Shown here in pieces: positions 25,949 through 33,773 of a DNA stretch of 64,000 bases (within the stretch, counting starts at the first letter, position 1; every line of letters begins with the position of its first letter). The notes under the pieces were generated by a model. The model worked only from the letters and a program-made list of their open reading frames with translations, was not told where the DNA came from and ran no database searches. The DNA is from Hoylesella loescheii. Its GTDB lineage: Bacteria > Bacteroidota > Bacteroidia > Bacteroidales > Bacteroidaceae. Where the stretch lies: contig JADYUK010000001.1 of assembly GCA_021531755.1 (NCBI GenBank), positions 248,001 to 312,000 of the forward strand. Direction: 5' to 3'. The position numbers and the translations under genes were made by a program.

Positions 25949-26953
25949 ATGAGTGTAGCCGTAATAATACTTAACTGGAATGGCGCAGCCATGATGAGAC
26001 GCTTCCTCCCTTCTGTCATCCATAATACGCCAGAAGCAGATATTGTGGTTGCCGACAACGGTTCGACAGACGAATCCCTCACGCTTCTCGCCAGGGAGTT
26101 TCCTCAAGTGAGGGTAGTCAGTCTCGACAAGAATTATGGGTTTGCTGAGGGGTATAACAAGGCTGTCGCTGCTGTAGAGGCTGAGTATGTCGTCCTTCTC
26201 AACAGCGATGTGGAGGTAGCTCGAGGATGGCTACGCCCCCTGTTGAACTTCATGCAGAGTCATGACGATGCTGCTGCATGCCAGCCGAAGATACTGTCAT
26301 GGCATGACCGCCGCCAGTTTGAGTATGCCGGAGCTGCTGGCGGATACATCGACAGGTTTGGTTACCCCTATTGTCGTGGCAGGATATTCGCTACGGTTGA
26401 GCAAGACCACGGCCAGTATGACAGCATAGCCGAGATACATTGGGCGACAGGAGCATGCATGGTCGTACGGCGTGAGATCTATCTTCTTCATGGCGGACTT
26501 GACAGCAAGTTCTTCGCGCATAACGAGGAGATTGACTTCTGCTGGAGGGTAAGGCATTATGGATGGAAGATTTATTGTGTCCCGGAAAGCTGTGTGTGGC
26601 ATGTCGGCGGAGGAACCTTACCACAGGGCAATCCACGTAAGACCTATCTCAATTTCCGCAACAATCTCCTAATGCTTTTCAAGAACCTCCCCCAGTCGTC
26701 TTTACGCTCTGTCATGCTGTGGCGTGCCTTGCTCGATGGTGTCGCCATGGTACAGGCAATACTCTCTGGCAAGCATAAAGATGCCAAGGCTATCGTCAAG
26801 GCCCGGCATGACTACCGCAAGATGAAGTCCGCCTACAAGCCTTTCAGGAAACAACTCGCTGACAGCGCGACGTCTGAGGCCCGTATATCCCAGATATCCA
26901 TATTGTGGCAATATTTTGTCAGGCGCCATCATACATTCACTTCCATATCATAG
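25949..26953 (+). CDS. Glycosyltransferase family 2 protein
   Basis: A 334-residue GT-A glycosyltransferase from the ATG at 25949 (MSVAVIILNWNGAAMM); upstream in-frame Met codons are not family-like. IVVADNGSTDESLTLL binds the nucleotide sugar, LLNSDVEVARGWL supplies the metal-binding acidic pair, and GACMVVRREIYLLHGGLD with FAHNEEIDFCWRVRHYGWK is the acceptor-side block seen in rhamnosyltransferase-like GT2 enzymes. It probably acts at the cytoplasmic face in surface glycan synthesis. It lies 115 bases after mtaB with no other glycan genes nearby, so the acceptor is unknown. Confidence 0.9.
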   Translation: MSVAVIILNWNGAAMMRRFLPSVIHNTPEADIVVADNGSTDESLTLLAREFPQVRVVSLDKNYGFAEGYNKAVAAVEAEYVVLLNSDVEVARGWLRPLLNFMQSHDDAAACQPKILSWHDRRQFEYAGAAGGYIDRFGYPYCRGRIFATVEQDHGQYDSIAEIHWATGACMVVRREIYLLHGGLDSKFFAHNEEIDFCWRVRHYGWKIYCVPESCVWHVGGGTLPQGNPRKTYLNFRNNLLMLFKNLPQSSLRSVMLWRALLDGVAMVQAILSGKHKDAKAIVKARHDYRKMKSAYKPFRKQLADSATSEARISQISILWQYFVRRHHTFTSIS

Positions 26954-27093
26954 ATATTTTTTGCATTCTTCACTATATGATAATTTTCGATAAGCCAAGT
27001 ATCTCGCCAATCAAGACAAAGGCTATGGGTAGGCGAGCGCAGCTCGGGGCTGATGCTACGTGTAGGCAAAGCGTCATGTACGATACATACAGA

Positions 27094-27984
27094 ATGACGG
27101 CACGAGAGATCGTTCTCTTCCTCTTCGTGCTCCTTTCTCTCCTCTCATGCACAAGCGATAATGAACCTTCTGTGACGACAACAAATCTGCAGACTGTCAC
27201 CGTTGCTGTCACGCCGACCCTCGACTGCCTTCCATTCCTTGTTGCGAGAGACTGTGCTATAGCCGACTCCATGGGCATCGAGCTTGTCCTCATTGAGTGT
27301 GGCGCATTGGCTGATTGTGACACTGCCCTCATCTCAGGTCATGCCAGTGCCATCATGTCCGACTATGTCCGCGCAGCATCGTTAAGGGACAAGTGGGCAA
27401 GACTCATGTCAAGCCAAACAGCTGGGGAAAAACAGAAGAGAACAGCTGGTGACAAGACTGTAACCGCCTCTGTCGACTCGCTTGTCGTCTTCCCACACCA
27501 GAATTCCCATCTATATATGTTCGTGAACAGAAAATCAAGAATCAGAGAAGCACGACAGATGGCGGACAAGATGGTAGCTGTAGACAGATATGGCGCTGAT
27601 GCTGCCCTCACCGCATACGTCCTTGACTCAGTTGGCTTGACAGGGAAGACATACCTCGTGCAGATGCAGAATATCAACACACGGGTCATGATGATAGAGA
27701 ATAACATGATGGATGTTGCTGTTGTCTCAGAACCCTATGCCACGCTTCTGCGTAAGACTGGCCATAAGCAGATATATTCTGCCGCACATGTGAAGTCCGA
27801 GAACGTCGGATGCTTAATAGCCAGAAAGAACCATCAGCTCATACGCGACATGTACAACAGAGCATGCGACTCAATCACAAAGAATGGTCTTCATCATTAC
27901 GACTCGCTCTTGATACGCTTCTCTGGCGTCCCCCCAAAAGCCGTAGAGACTATGCCACGCCATAAGTTCCTGCATCTCGAATGA
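27094..27984 (+). CDS. NMT1/SsuA-like substrate-binding lipoprotein
   Basis: A 296-residue protein from the ATG at 27094 (MTAREIVLFLFVLLSLLSC), which gives a clean lipoprotein signal with the lipobox LLSC; an ATG at 27076 is an alternative. The mature part begins with an acidic DNE segment and then has the periplasmic-binding-protein pattern: TVTVAVTPTLDCLPFLVARD, SAIMSDYVRAA, QMADKMVAVDRYGADAALTA, NMMDVAVVSEPYATLL. This resembles NMT1/THI5-like or nitrate/sulfonate-binding proteins, so it likely delivers a small anionic or aromatic ligand to an ABC transporter. No permease or ATPase gene is adjacent. Confidence 0.8.
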   Translation: MTAREIVLFLFVLLSLLSCTSDNEPSVTTTNLQTVTVAVTPTLDCLPFLVARDCAIADSMGIELVLIECGALADCDTALISGHASAIMSDYVRAASLRDKWARLMSSQTAGEKQKRTAGDKTVTASVDSLVVFPHQNSHLYMFVNRKSRIREARQMADKMVAVDRYGADAALTAYVLDSVGLTGKTYLVQMQNINTRVMMIENNMMDVAVVSEPYATLLRKTGHKQIYSAAHVKSENVGCLIARKNHQLIRDMYNRACDSITKNGLHHYDSLLIRFSGVPPKAVETMPRHKFLHLE

Positions 27985-28097
27985 TGATTTCCCCCCATTT
28001 ACTGATAATCATTGAGTGATTGAATTTAGATATATCAAATACATACACACACAGACACAGAATCAAGGTAGGCTATATATATGGGCCTCTTTATGCC

Positions 28098-28240
28098 AAC
28101 GTTTTCGGTAAGCCAAATGAGCAGAGACCAGGCTTGCTTGGGCTATGCCATGGCGAGAAAACGAAGGCGAAGCCAACGTTTTCGTTAAGCCAGAAGACCA
28201 AAGAGAGCTCGCTCGCTTTGCCTTGGCGAGAAAAGGTCTG
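28098..28240 (-). repeat. Intergenic structured repeat, locus B (two units)
   Basis: Read on the minus strand, this is a type-2 unit followed by a type-1 unit, joined by the linker GTTGGCTTCGCCTTCG. The type-1 inner hairpin here is CCAAGC/GCCTGG (one mismatch). The block ends 38 bases upstream of the M64 peptidase start. The opposite orientation to the loci at 11.6, 31.2, 32.8 and 62.1 kb shows that units can insert either way round. Confidence 0.85.
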
Positions 28241-28278
28241 GAACCTACCTCAAGTCTAATAATTTTTAGCTTTGGCTT

Positions 28279-29568
28279 ATGAGAACAATCTTCATCACAA
28301 TCCTGCTCGCCACAGTCTCCATCACTGGTCATGCACAGCGGCAATTTGAGAATTTCAGAGACAGCACCCTGCGTCTCGACTACATCTTTTCAGGGAATGT
28401 CCACAGTCAGCACATCGCGCTCGACGAGCTGAAGCTCTCCCCCCGCTGGTATGGCAAGCGGCAGAATCTCACAGAGGTGCCTGTCGAAGGCAACGGGCAG
28501 ATAATCGTACGGAGGCATAACACTGATGAAGTGATATACCGTAACTCATTCTGTACGCTCTTTCAGGAATGGCTGAGCTATCCGGAAGCCCATACCTCGA
28601 CGCGCTCGTTCGAGAATGTCTTCCTCATACCAATGCCGAGAGATACCGCCGATGTGACAGTGCGCCTGACAAATTCCCGCCGTGAGATTATGGCAGAGCT
28701 GACACATACCGTCGTCCCCTCTGATATCCTTATTCGCCGCATAGGTTTCGGCCAGCGCACACCATACGTTACGCTTCAGACAGCCGCTGACTCTCTCCAC
28801 AGCATCAGGATAGCTTATGTTGCCGAGGGGTACAAGGCAGACGAGATGGAGACATTCCTCGCCGATGCCCGCATTGCAACAGAGGCGATATTCTCCCATG
28901 AGCCTTTCCGCTCCTCCTCCTCACGCTTTTCTCTTTATGCCGTCATGCCACCATCCGCAGACAGCGGAACGAGTGAGCCTGCAAAGGGTCTGTGGCTCAA
29001 TACTCCGCTCCACTCAAATTTCAACACCTTCTATAGCGACCGCTACCTCACAACTCTCCACCTGAAAGATCTCCACGACATTCTCGCAGGCATACCCTAT
29101 GAGCATATCATAGTCCTTGTCAACACATCCAACTATGGAGGCGGAGGCATACTTAACTCATACAACCTCAGCATGACCCACCATCCCTCCTTCCGGCCTG
29201 TCGTCGTCCATGAGTTCGGCCATAGTTTCGCCGGACTTGCCGACGAGTATGCATATGAGGAGGAGGCCATCCCCATGTATCCCCACGATATAGAGCCATG
29301 GGAGCAGAATATCACAACACTTGTCGATTTCAATGGCAAATGGGAGAACCTCATACCTAAGGGAACTCCTGTCCCGACGCCATTAAGCGACAGTCCCGAG
29401 GTGGCAGCCTCACGTGTCGGTCTGTTCGAGGGTGCAGGCTATTCGATGCGTGGTGTCTACCGTGGCACACAAGACTGCCGAATGCGGACAAATACTAATC
29501 CGGAGTTTTGCCCCGTATGCAGACAAGCGATACAGCGCGTCATAGATTTCTATACAGTAGAGCGGTAG
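28279..29568 (+). CDS. Secreted M64 family (IgA peptidase-like) metalloprotease
   Basis: A 429-residue protein with a signal peptide ending near TGHAQ. The N-terminal ~150 residues form a beta-rich domain. The peptidase domain includes IRIAYVAEGYKADEM, NTSNYGGGGILNSYNLSMTH and the zinc site VVHEFGHSFAGLADEYAYEE, an HExxH motif extended by a downstream Asp-Glu as in M64 peptidases. The end has CRMRTNTNPEFCPVCRQAI, a cysteine-containing segment typical of the family. The founding member cleaves IgA, but most members are uncharacterised and the target here is unknown. It may be surface-exposed or periplasmic. Confidence 0.9.
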   Translation: MRTIFITILLATVSITGHAQRQFENFRDSTLRLDYIFSGNVHSQHIALDELKLSPRWYGKRQNLTEVPVEGNGQIIVRRHNTDEVIYRNSFCTLFQEWLSYPEAHTSTRSFENVFLIPMPRDTADVTVRLTNSRREIMAELTHTVVPSDILIRRIGFGQRTPYVTLQTAADSLHSIRIAYVAEGYKADEMETFLADARIATEAIFSHEPFRSSSSRFSLYAVMPPSADSGTSEPAKGLWLNTPLHSNFNTFYSDRYLTTLHLKDLHDILAGIPYEHIIVLVNTSNYGGGGILNSYNLSMTHHPSFRPVVVHEFGHSFAGLADEYAYEEEAIPMYPHDIEPWEQNITTLVDFNGKWENLIPKGTPVPTPLSDSPEVAASRVGLFEGAGYSMRGVYRGTQDCRMRTNTNPEFCPVCRQAIQRVIDFYTVER

Positions 29569-29645
29569 GCCGTCAGTCATCTCCTTGCGAAGATAGGAGA
29601 CTGTAAATCTACCCATGGTTTTTTTACGGAATCCATAAACATACA

Positions 29646-29718
29646 ATCTGGGCAGAGGAACATCAGGAGGGTATATCGGGAGGTTTGCTCCCTTTTTCCT
29701 GAAGTCCTCTGCCCAGAT
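29646..29718. terminator. Hairpin between converging M64 peptidase and outer-membrane protein genes
   Basis: ATCTGGGCAGAGGA (29646-29659) and TCCTCTGCCCAGAT (29705-29718) are perfectly complementary. TCAGGA/TCCTGA adds an interior helix, and GTTTCTTTCC follows on the plus strand. Its position between two convergent stops suggests a bidirectional 3'-end structure. Confidence 0.7.
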
Positions 29719-29854
29719 GTTTCTTTCCTACCCGCCCATAGGCCACCGCTCCGTTATCCAGTCATGAATGTAATTATGTGGCGAAGAGGGGGTATGTGTC
29801 TCTATACTTTGGAGCGTATTGGAGATAGACGGGATGAGAGAGTGAGGGGGGATG

Positions 29855-30844
29855 TTATCTCAGCCTGTATGTAAGGCCGACAGTGAGGTAAGTCGGGTGA
29901 AGAGCCATGCTGACGGGATTCCCCTCTTTGCCATTAAAGGCGCTGTTAAGGCCGAAGGAGAAATCAGCGTATGCGCCCCAAGAGCGGTTTATCTTGAACT
30001 CGGCTCCCATGTCGACTCCATATTGCAGTCTTCGGAGATAGCTGTTGTAGTCCTCGCCAGAGAATGTTCCGCGTTTGTCGACAACGTTTCCTGCCTCGTC
30101 CTTGTAGATATCGCCAATCTCCACTTTCTCACCCCTTATCTCGTCTCGGCGTATATAAGCGTCGAAACTTCCTGTCCATTTTCCGTCAGCATCATAGACT
30201 TTCTTTCCGTATGCATAGCCCTGGAAAGAGCGGTCGTGGATATAGGAGACGTATGGGCCGAGACGCAGTGTCCATTTCTCGTCGGGATGCCAGGTTGCCA
30301 TAACGGGTATCGTGACGCCTATCTGCACTATCTCTATGACTACGTTGCCGCTGAAGGGTCCCTTGATTTTCTCTCCTCCCTGTTCGAGGGTTATGTCATA
30401 ATGGCGCATCTCAACCTCGCTCTTGAACCCGCGGCGCTCAAGGTAGAGGCCGAGCTGCAGGCCGTACTTGTCAGTGAGCATGTGCTCGTAGTCTATGCCG
30501 AACTGGTAGTTTACCTTTGGAGAGTAGCTGTTCAGGGCACGCATCTCGGCTGGGAAGTCAATAGGGATAGTGCCGCCTATGCTGTATCCGAGACGGATGG
30601 AGAGACGCGGCTTGACAGGACTCGCCGCCATGATGGAGGTGGAATCTGACGGGACAATGGCATCTGGCTGACGGCAGACAGGCATGTCTGTTATGACTGT
30701 GTCGGCACGCGATGACAATGACAGGACAAGGAGAACCATGATGGACACGGCATACCTCGAAATGTTCTTGGCGATACTGAGTGTCTGCAGCGATGTCTGC
30801 GCTATCCCCGACAGCGTGTTGTTATGCTTAGATAGTATGACCAT
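29855..30844 (-). CDS. Outer-membrane beta-barrel (porin family) protein
   Basis: A 329-residue protein. A hydrophobic signal-like stretch (MVLLVLSLSSRA, residues ~36-47) follows a polar N-terminus, so translation may really start at one of the inner Met codons. The mature part alternates strands and turns typical of the OMP_b-brl domain: KPRLSIRLGYSIGGTIPIDF, YQFGIDYEHMLTDKYGLQLG, KWTLRLGPYVSYIHDRSFQG, GVDMGAEFKINRSWGAYADF. It ends in TVGLTYRLR, with the aromatic-rich last strand expected for BAM-assembled barrels. The function is unknown; such small barrels are abundant in Bacteroidetes. Confidence 0.8.
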   Translation of the reverse strand: MVILSKHNNTLSGIAQTSLQTLSIAKNISRYAVSIMVLLVLSLSSRADTVITDMPVCRQPDAIVPSDSTSIMAASPVKPRLSIRLGYSIGGTIPIDFPAEMRALNSYSPKVNYQFGIDYEHMLTDKYGLQLGLYLERRGFKSEVEMRHYDITLEQGGEKIKGPFSGNVVIEIVQIGVTIPVMATWHPDEKWTLRLGPYVSYIHDRSFQGYAYGKKVYDADGKWTGSFDAYIRRDEIRGEKVEIGDIYKDEAGNVVDKRGTFSGEDYNSYLRRLQYGVDMGAEFKINRSWGAYADFSFGLNSAFNGKEGNPVSMALHPTYLTVGLTYRLR

Positions 30845-31128
30845 TTTCTTTATTTTTGTTTGTTGTTATCTTCTTCTTTCTCTATTTACTTGATAGTAAT
30901 GTATGTTATGTCTACACATACACAAATCTATAAGTCAATGTATTCTATTCTCGTGGTTTTTTGCCCCCTGCTGCTGTCCCTGCCGTGATAGGTATACTAT
31001 GGGGGGACGTGTGTGGCTCCGCCTTATTTTTTGATTGATTGCAAAGTTTTTTTTCTATAGTCAGTGGAGCTACAGGATATGTCTCATGAGAAAATTATCC
31101 GTTAGCATCCGTGATGTTGACCTTGGCT
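30845..31128. other. Intergenic region upstream of the barrel-protein gene
   Basis: AT-rich sequence lying upstream of the minus-strand barrel gene. CAAATCTA at 30923-30930 matches the -7 box on the minus strand, but no -33 box is found at the right distance. No gene is visible; the rest of the gap to 31408 is repeat locus C. Confidence 0.45.
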
Positions 31129-31350
31129 TCGCCATCGTTTTATCGATGATGATTTTCGTCTGCACTCGGCATAACAATTAAGCAAGCTTAATGTTCTGCT
31201 CTCGCTTGAACGAAAAATCTCGCCAAGCCAAAGCGAGCGAGCTCTCTTTGGTCTTCTGGCTTAACGAAAACCTTTGTATAAATATAGACCTTTTCTCGCC
31301 AAGCCAAAGCGAGCAAGCTCTCTTTGGTCTTCTGGCTTAACGAAAACGTT
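31129..31350 (+). repeat. Intergenic structured repeat, locus C (two type-2 units plus a diverged unit)
   Basis: Two type-2 units occupy ~31211-31274 and 31287-31350, joined by TTTGTATAAATATAGACC. Upstream, 31129-31218 looks like a third, diverged class: it starts GGCTTCGCCATCGTTTT, carries a perfect hairpin ATTAAGC-AA-GCTTAAT (31177-31192) and ends AACGAAAA. The block begins ~60 bases past the PCMD gene stop. Confidence 0.8.
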
Positions 31351-31408
31351 CGTGCTTTCTACTTCTTGCAAAATCTATGGGTAGGCAGGCGCTGCCCAGG
31401 GATTGAGC

Positions 31409-32674
31409 CTACTCGCCTTTGGTAGAGTAGAGCTTAAAGTTGTCAACATAGAGACGGCTACCGATGGCTCCGACAAATGCGTCTCCATTCCTGCTTGACG
31501 AGCATACGATAGCAACATTGTAGCCCTTGTTGGCGAGGATGTCAGGGTCGATATCCTCTTTCCATACAAACGGGAGGTCAAATTCCACCCATTCATCTGT
31601 ATTCACCTGCCAGTCAGTCACCTCTGCACGTGCGATGATCTGTGGGCTCGTCTGCACATCATCTCCGAAGATGACAACAGGATTACCCTGTTCATCATGA
31701 TTCTTATAGATGATGCAGTAGATAGCAGGCCTGTCTTCTCCGTCAGTTGGCTTTCCGTCCTTATCTGTCATCTGGCTCCCGGGATAGAATTTGTAATGGC
31801 CTGTGAATCTGTCCAGTTGCCGTTCGAGAGTCGAGCCATCACCGAATCGTGTCGCCTTGAGTGTCATGGTTAGAGCCTTTGACGAGTCGAAGGTGCCAAG
31901 GTAGAGGTTCCCCGCTGCTATTGGCATCTTGAACATAGCTCCGAAACTTCCTGTCGAGCTTGTCTCGAGCTTCACACACGCTCCGCCGTCAACGCCCTCA
32001 CCTTCGATAGGAGTGGTGGGGTATTCTTCTGGCTTCGCCGTGCCGCGTGCCATGGCGAAGCCGGCATTTGCTGTAGCCCAGTTAGGCACTTCGGGGAAAG
32101 AGCCATCGGGGAGCTGGTCACACCACTCGTAATATTTTCCCTTACTGTTCAGCCCATAATGCTCGAAGTTGTATTCTATGATGTCACCAACTTCTATAGC
32201 GTGTTTGTATTGTACAATGTATGTGCGGATATGGCGACCATCACGTGAGGCCTGTGCGAGCTGTGTCTCCATCGGCTCTCCAGTCTTGCAGAATGTGTCG
32301 TACAGTGGCCTCTCATCTTCTGCCACGCAGAAATAAACGTGGGTGGTGTCGTTAGAGAAGTCACGTACTGTGCCACTTGGAGGGTAGAGCAGAGCCCCCT
32401 CTGAGACTGTGAAGCGTGGAGCCACCTCAGTAAGGTCGGCCCATGTCTTCACTCTCTGGAACTGGATGACAGAACTATGGTAGTCTGCATTTATTGCAGC
32501 CGATGTGTCGCTAAGCTGGAAGAAGACATCCTCCGGATTCTTCACTCCTGCGTTGGCGCTGATTATGTCACATTCAGAGTTTGGCAGCTCATCCTTTATA
32601 CATGATGTCAGCGACAAAATGCCTGAAACGGTAAAAGGCAAGATATATCTATAGCCAGTTCGTGATATTTTCAT
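31409..32674 (-). CDS. PCMD domain-containing surface lipoprotein
   Basis: A 421-residue lipoprotein: ILSLTSCIKDELPNSEC gives a lipobox cysteine at about residue 25. The N-terminal part (~35-120) looks like an Ig-like domain (FTVSEGALLYPPSGTVRDFS). The C-terminal ~230 residues match the putative carbohydrate metabolism domain: FPEVPNWATANAGFAMARGT, GGACVKLETSSTGSFG, IAAGNLYLGTF, VWKEDIDPDILANKGYN, GSRLYVDNFKLYS. PCMD proteins are common Bacteroidetes surface lipoproteins with a predicted glycan-related role; activity is not established. Intergenic repeat loci flank the gene on both sides. Confidence 0.85.
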   Translation of the reverse strand: MKISRTGYRYILPFTVSGILSLTSCIKDELPNSECDIISANAGVKNPEDVFFQLSDTSAAINADYHSSVIQFQRVKTWADLTEVAPRFTVSEGALLYPPSGTVRDFSNDTTHVYFCVAEDERPLYDTFCKTGEPMETQLAQASRDGRHIRTYIVQYKHAIEVGDIIEYNFEHYGLNSKGKYYEWCDQLPDGSFPEVPNWATANAGFAMARGTAKPEEYPTTPIEGEGVDGGACVKLETSSTGSFGAMFKMPIAAGNLYLGTFDSSKALTMTLKATRFGDGSTLERQLDRFTGHYKFYPGSQMTDKDGKPTDGEDRPAIYCIIYKNHDEQGNPVVIFGDDVQTSPQIIARAEVTDWQVNTDEWVEFDLPFVWKEDIDPDILANKGYNVAIVCSSSRNGDAFVGAIGSRLYVDNFKLYSTKGE

Positions 32675-32740
32675 TTTTTTTCTTATCTGTAATGATGGTT
32701 AAGGAGAATTCTATATATATGAGAGTTATCCCAGGTTTAT

Positions 32741-32971
32741 GTTTGTATAAATACAGACCTTTTCTCGCCAAGCTAAAGCGAGCGAGCTCTCTTTGGTCTT
32801 CTGGCTTAACGAAAACGTTGGCTTCGCCTTCGTTTTCTCGCCATGGCATAGCCCAAGCAAGCTTGGTCTCTGCTCATTTGGCTTAACTAAAACGTTCGTA
32901 TAAATACAGACTTTTCTCGCCAAGCCAAAGTGAGCGAGATCTCTTTGGTCTTCTGGCTTAACGAAAACGTT
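32741..32971 (+). repeat. Intergenic structured repeat, locus D (three units)
   Basis: The largest array, in the order type 2 (32757-32819), type 1 (32830-32896), type 2 (~32909-32971). The first and third are preceded by GTATAAATACAGAC, and the second by GTTGGCTTCGCCTTCG. Each ends in GGCTTAAC(G/T)AAAACGTT. It lies ~67 bases upstream of the minus-strand PCMD gene. The rest of 32675-33149 holds a doubled GTATTGCCTGACGGT (about 32973-33008) and no gene. Confidence 0.88.
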
Positions 32972-33149
32972 GGTATTGTATTGCCTGACGGTTTGTATTG
33001 CCTGACGGTCGAAGGGTGTTGTCCGATAGTTATGATGCCGATATGTCCCGTTCAGTATATTAGGGTATAAGCATAATCTTGTTTATCGATGATGACCACA
33101 GATAACTTTAAATTCCCCTCTATGCTATTGTTCTTCATGTCCCTGTATG

Positions 33150-33521
33150 TCAGAGACCTATGCTGCTAAGCAGCCTAATATTATACTCGCGCTGCCAGTC
33201 CTCATCCTTGTATTTTTTGTCTCCATACATCAGTATGTCAATATCAAGCGGGATAATTTCTGCAGCCGACTTCTCATGTGTCCTTCCTGCATCAATCTCC
33301 ATCCCCTTAAGCATAGAGCGCAGAGAGTCATATCCCATGGAGGTGTGCCCAATAGCTATGGCGTTAAAGTAATCAGGTGTTGACTCAGGCATGCCGACAG
33401 GCTCAGTCCGTATCGTCTCCGAAAGCCTCATGCCGTCCAGTATACCTCTAAGTTTTTCTGCTGTTATGTGTATAATCTCTGGATTGGGGAGATTCGTCGA
33501 GAGTGACAGTATTGTCAGCAT
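33150..33521 (-). CDS. folK: HPPK-like protein (2-amino-4-hydroxy-6-hydroxymethyldihydropteridine diphosphokinase), short form
   Basis: A 123-residue protein resembling HPPK of folate synthesis. LTILSLSTNLPNPEIIHITA matches the N-terminal strand and glycine-loop region, TPDYFNAIAIG the central strand, and AAEIIPLDIDILMYGD the Mg/ATP-binding signature. Typical HPPKs are ~155-165 residues. The usual C-terminal block after the DID motif (Arg-rich, leading to F-L-x-P-L-x-E-I) is missing, and the basic residues of the GR-x-R loop are altered (GRTHEKSA). It may be a lineage-specific minimal form, a diverged paralogue or a decaying gene. Confidence 0.62.
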   Translation of the reverse strand: MLTILSLSTNLPNPEIIHITAEKLRGILDGMRLSETIRTEPVGMPESTPDYFNAIAIGHTSMGYDSLRSMLKGMEIDAGRTHEKSAAEIIPLDIDILMYGDKKYKDEDWQREYNIRLLSSIGL

Positions 33522-33605
33522 GTGTTGTTATTATCTGATGGAAGGGTAGTGGGCTGTCTTATGGACAGCGACCGCAAAAATGTTGAGTGATTGTTATGTA
33601 GAGCG

Positions 33606-33674
33606 AATCCCCCAAGCCCCTAAACTTGTCTATCATGTAATGGTTACATCAGGACATGAAGGGCTTGGGGGATT
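33606..33674 (-). terminator. Hairpin downstream of proS
   Basis: AATCCCCCAAGCCC (33606-33619) and GGGCTTGGGGGATT (33661-33674) are perfectly complementary around a 41-base loop. It lies ~100 bases past the proS stop and before folK on the same strand. The flank contains TATTTCTTTTTG on the plus strand, so direction is ambiguous. Confidence 0.6.
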
Positions 33675-33773
33675 GTTGCTATTTCTTTTTGCTCATATTG
33701 TTTGATGCCTTCTTTTCGGCTATATATCCTGCATATCAGATGGGATGATTGCCAACAGCTGCATCCGTACGTG

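Noticed and set aside
29852..30649. Plus-strand open frame of 265 codons antisense to the barrel protein
   Set aside because: The minus-strand frame has a signal sequence and barrel pattern; the plus-strand one does not.
32662..32886. Open frames across repeat loci (also 28063-28344, 32726-32923, 62032-62235)
   Set aside because: They translate the same repeat units in several frames and directions (for example SLWSSGLTKTLASPS), so the peptides are by-products of the DNA repeat.
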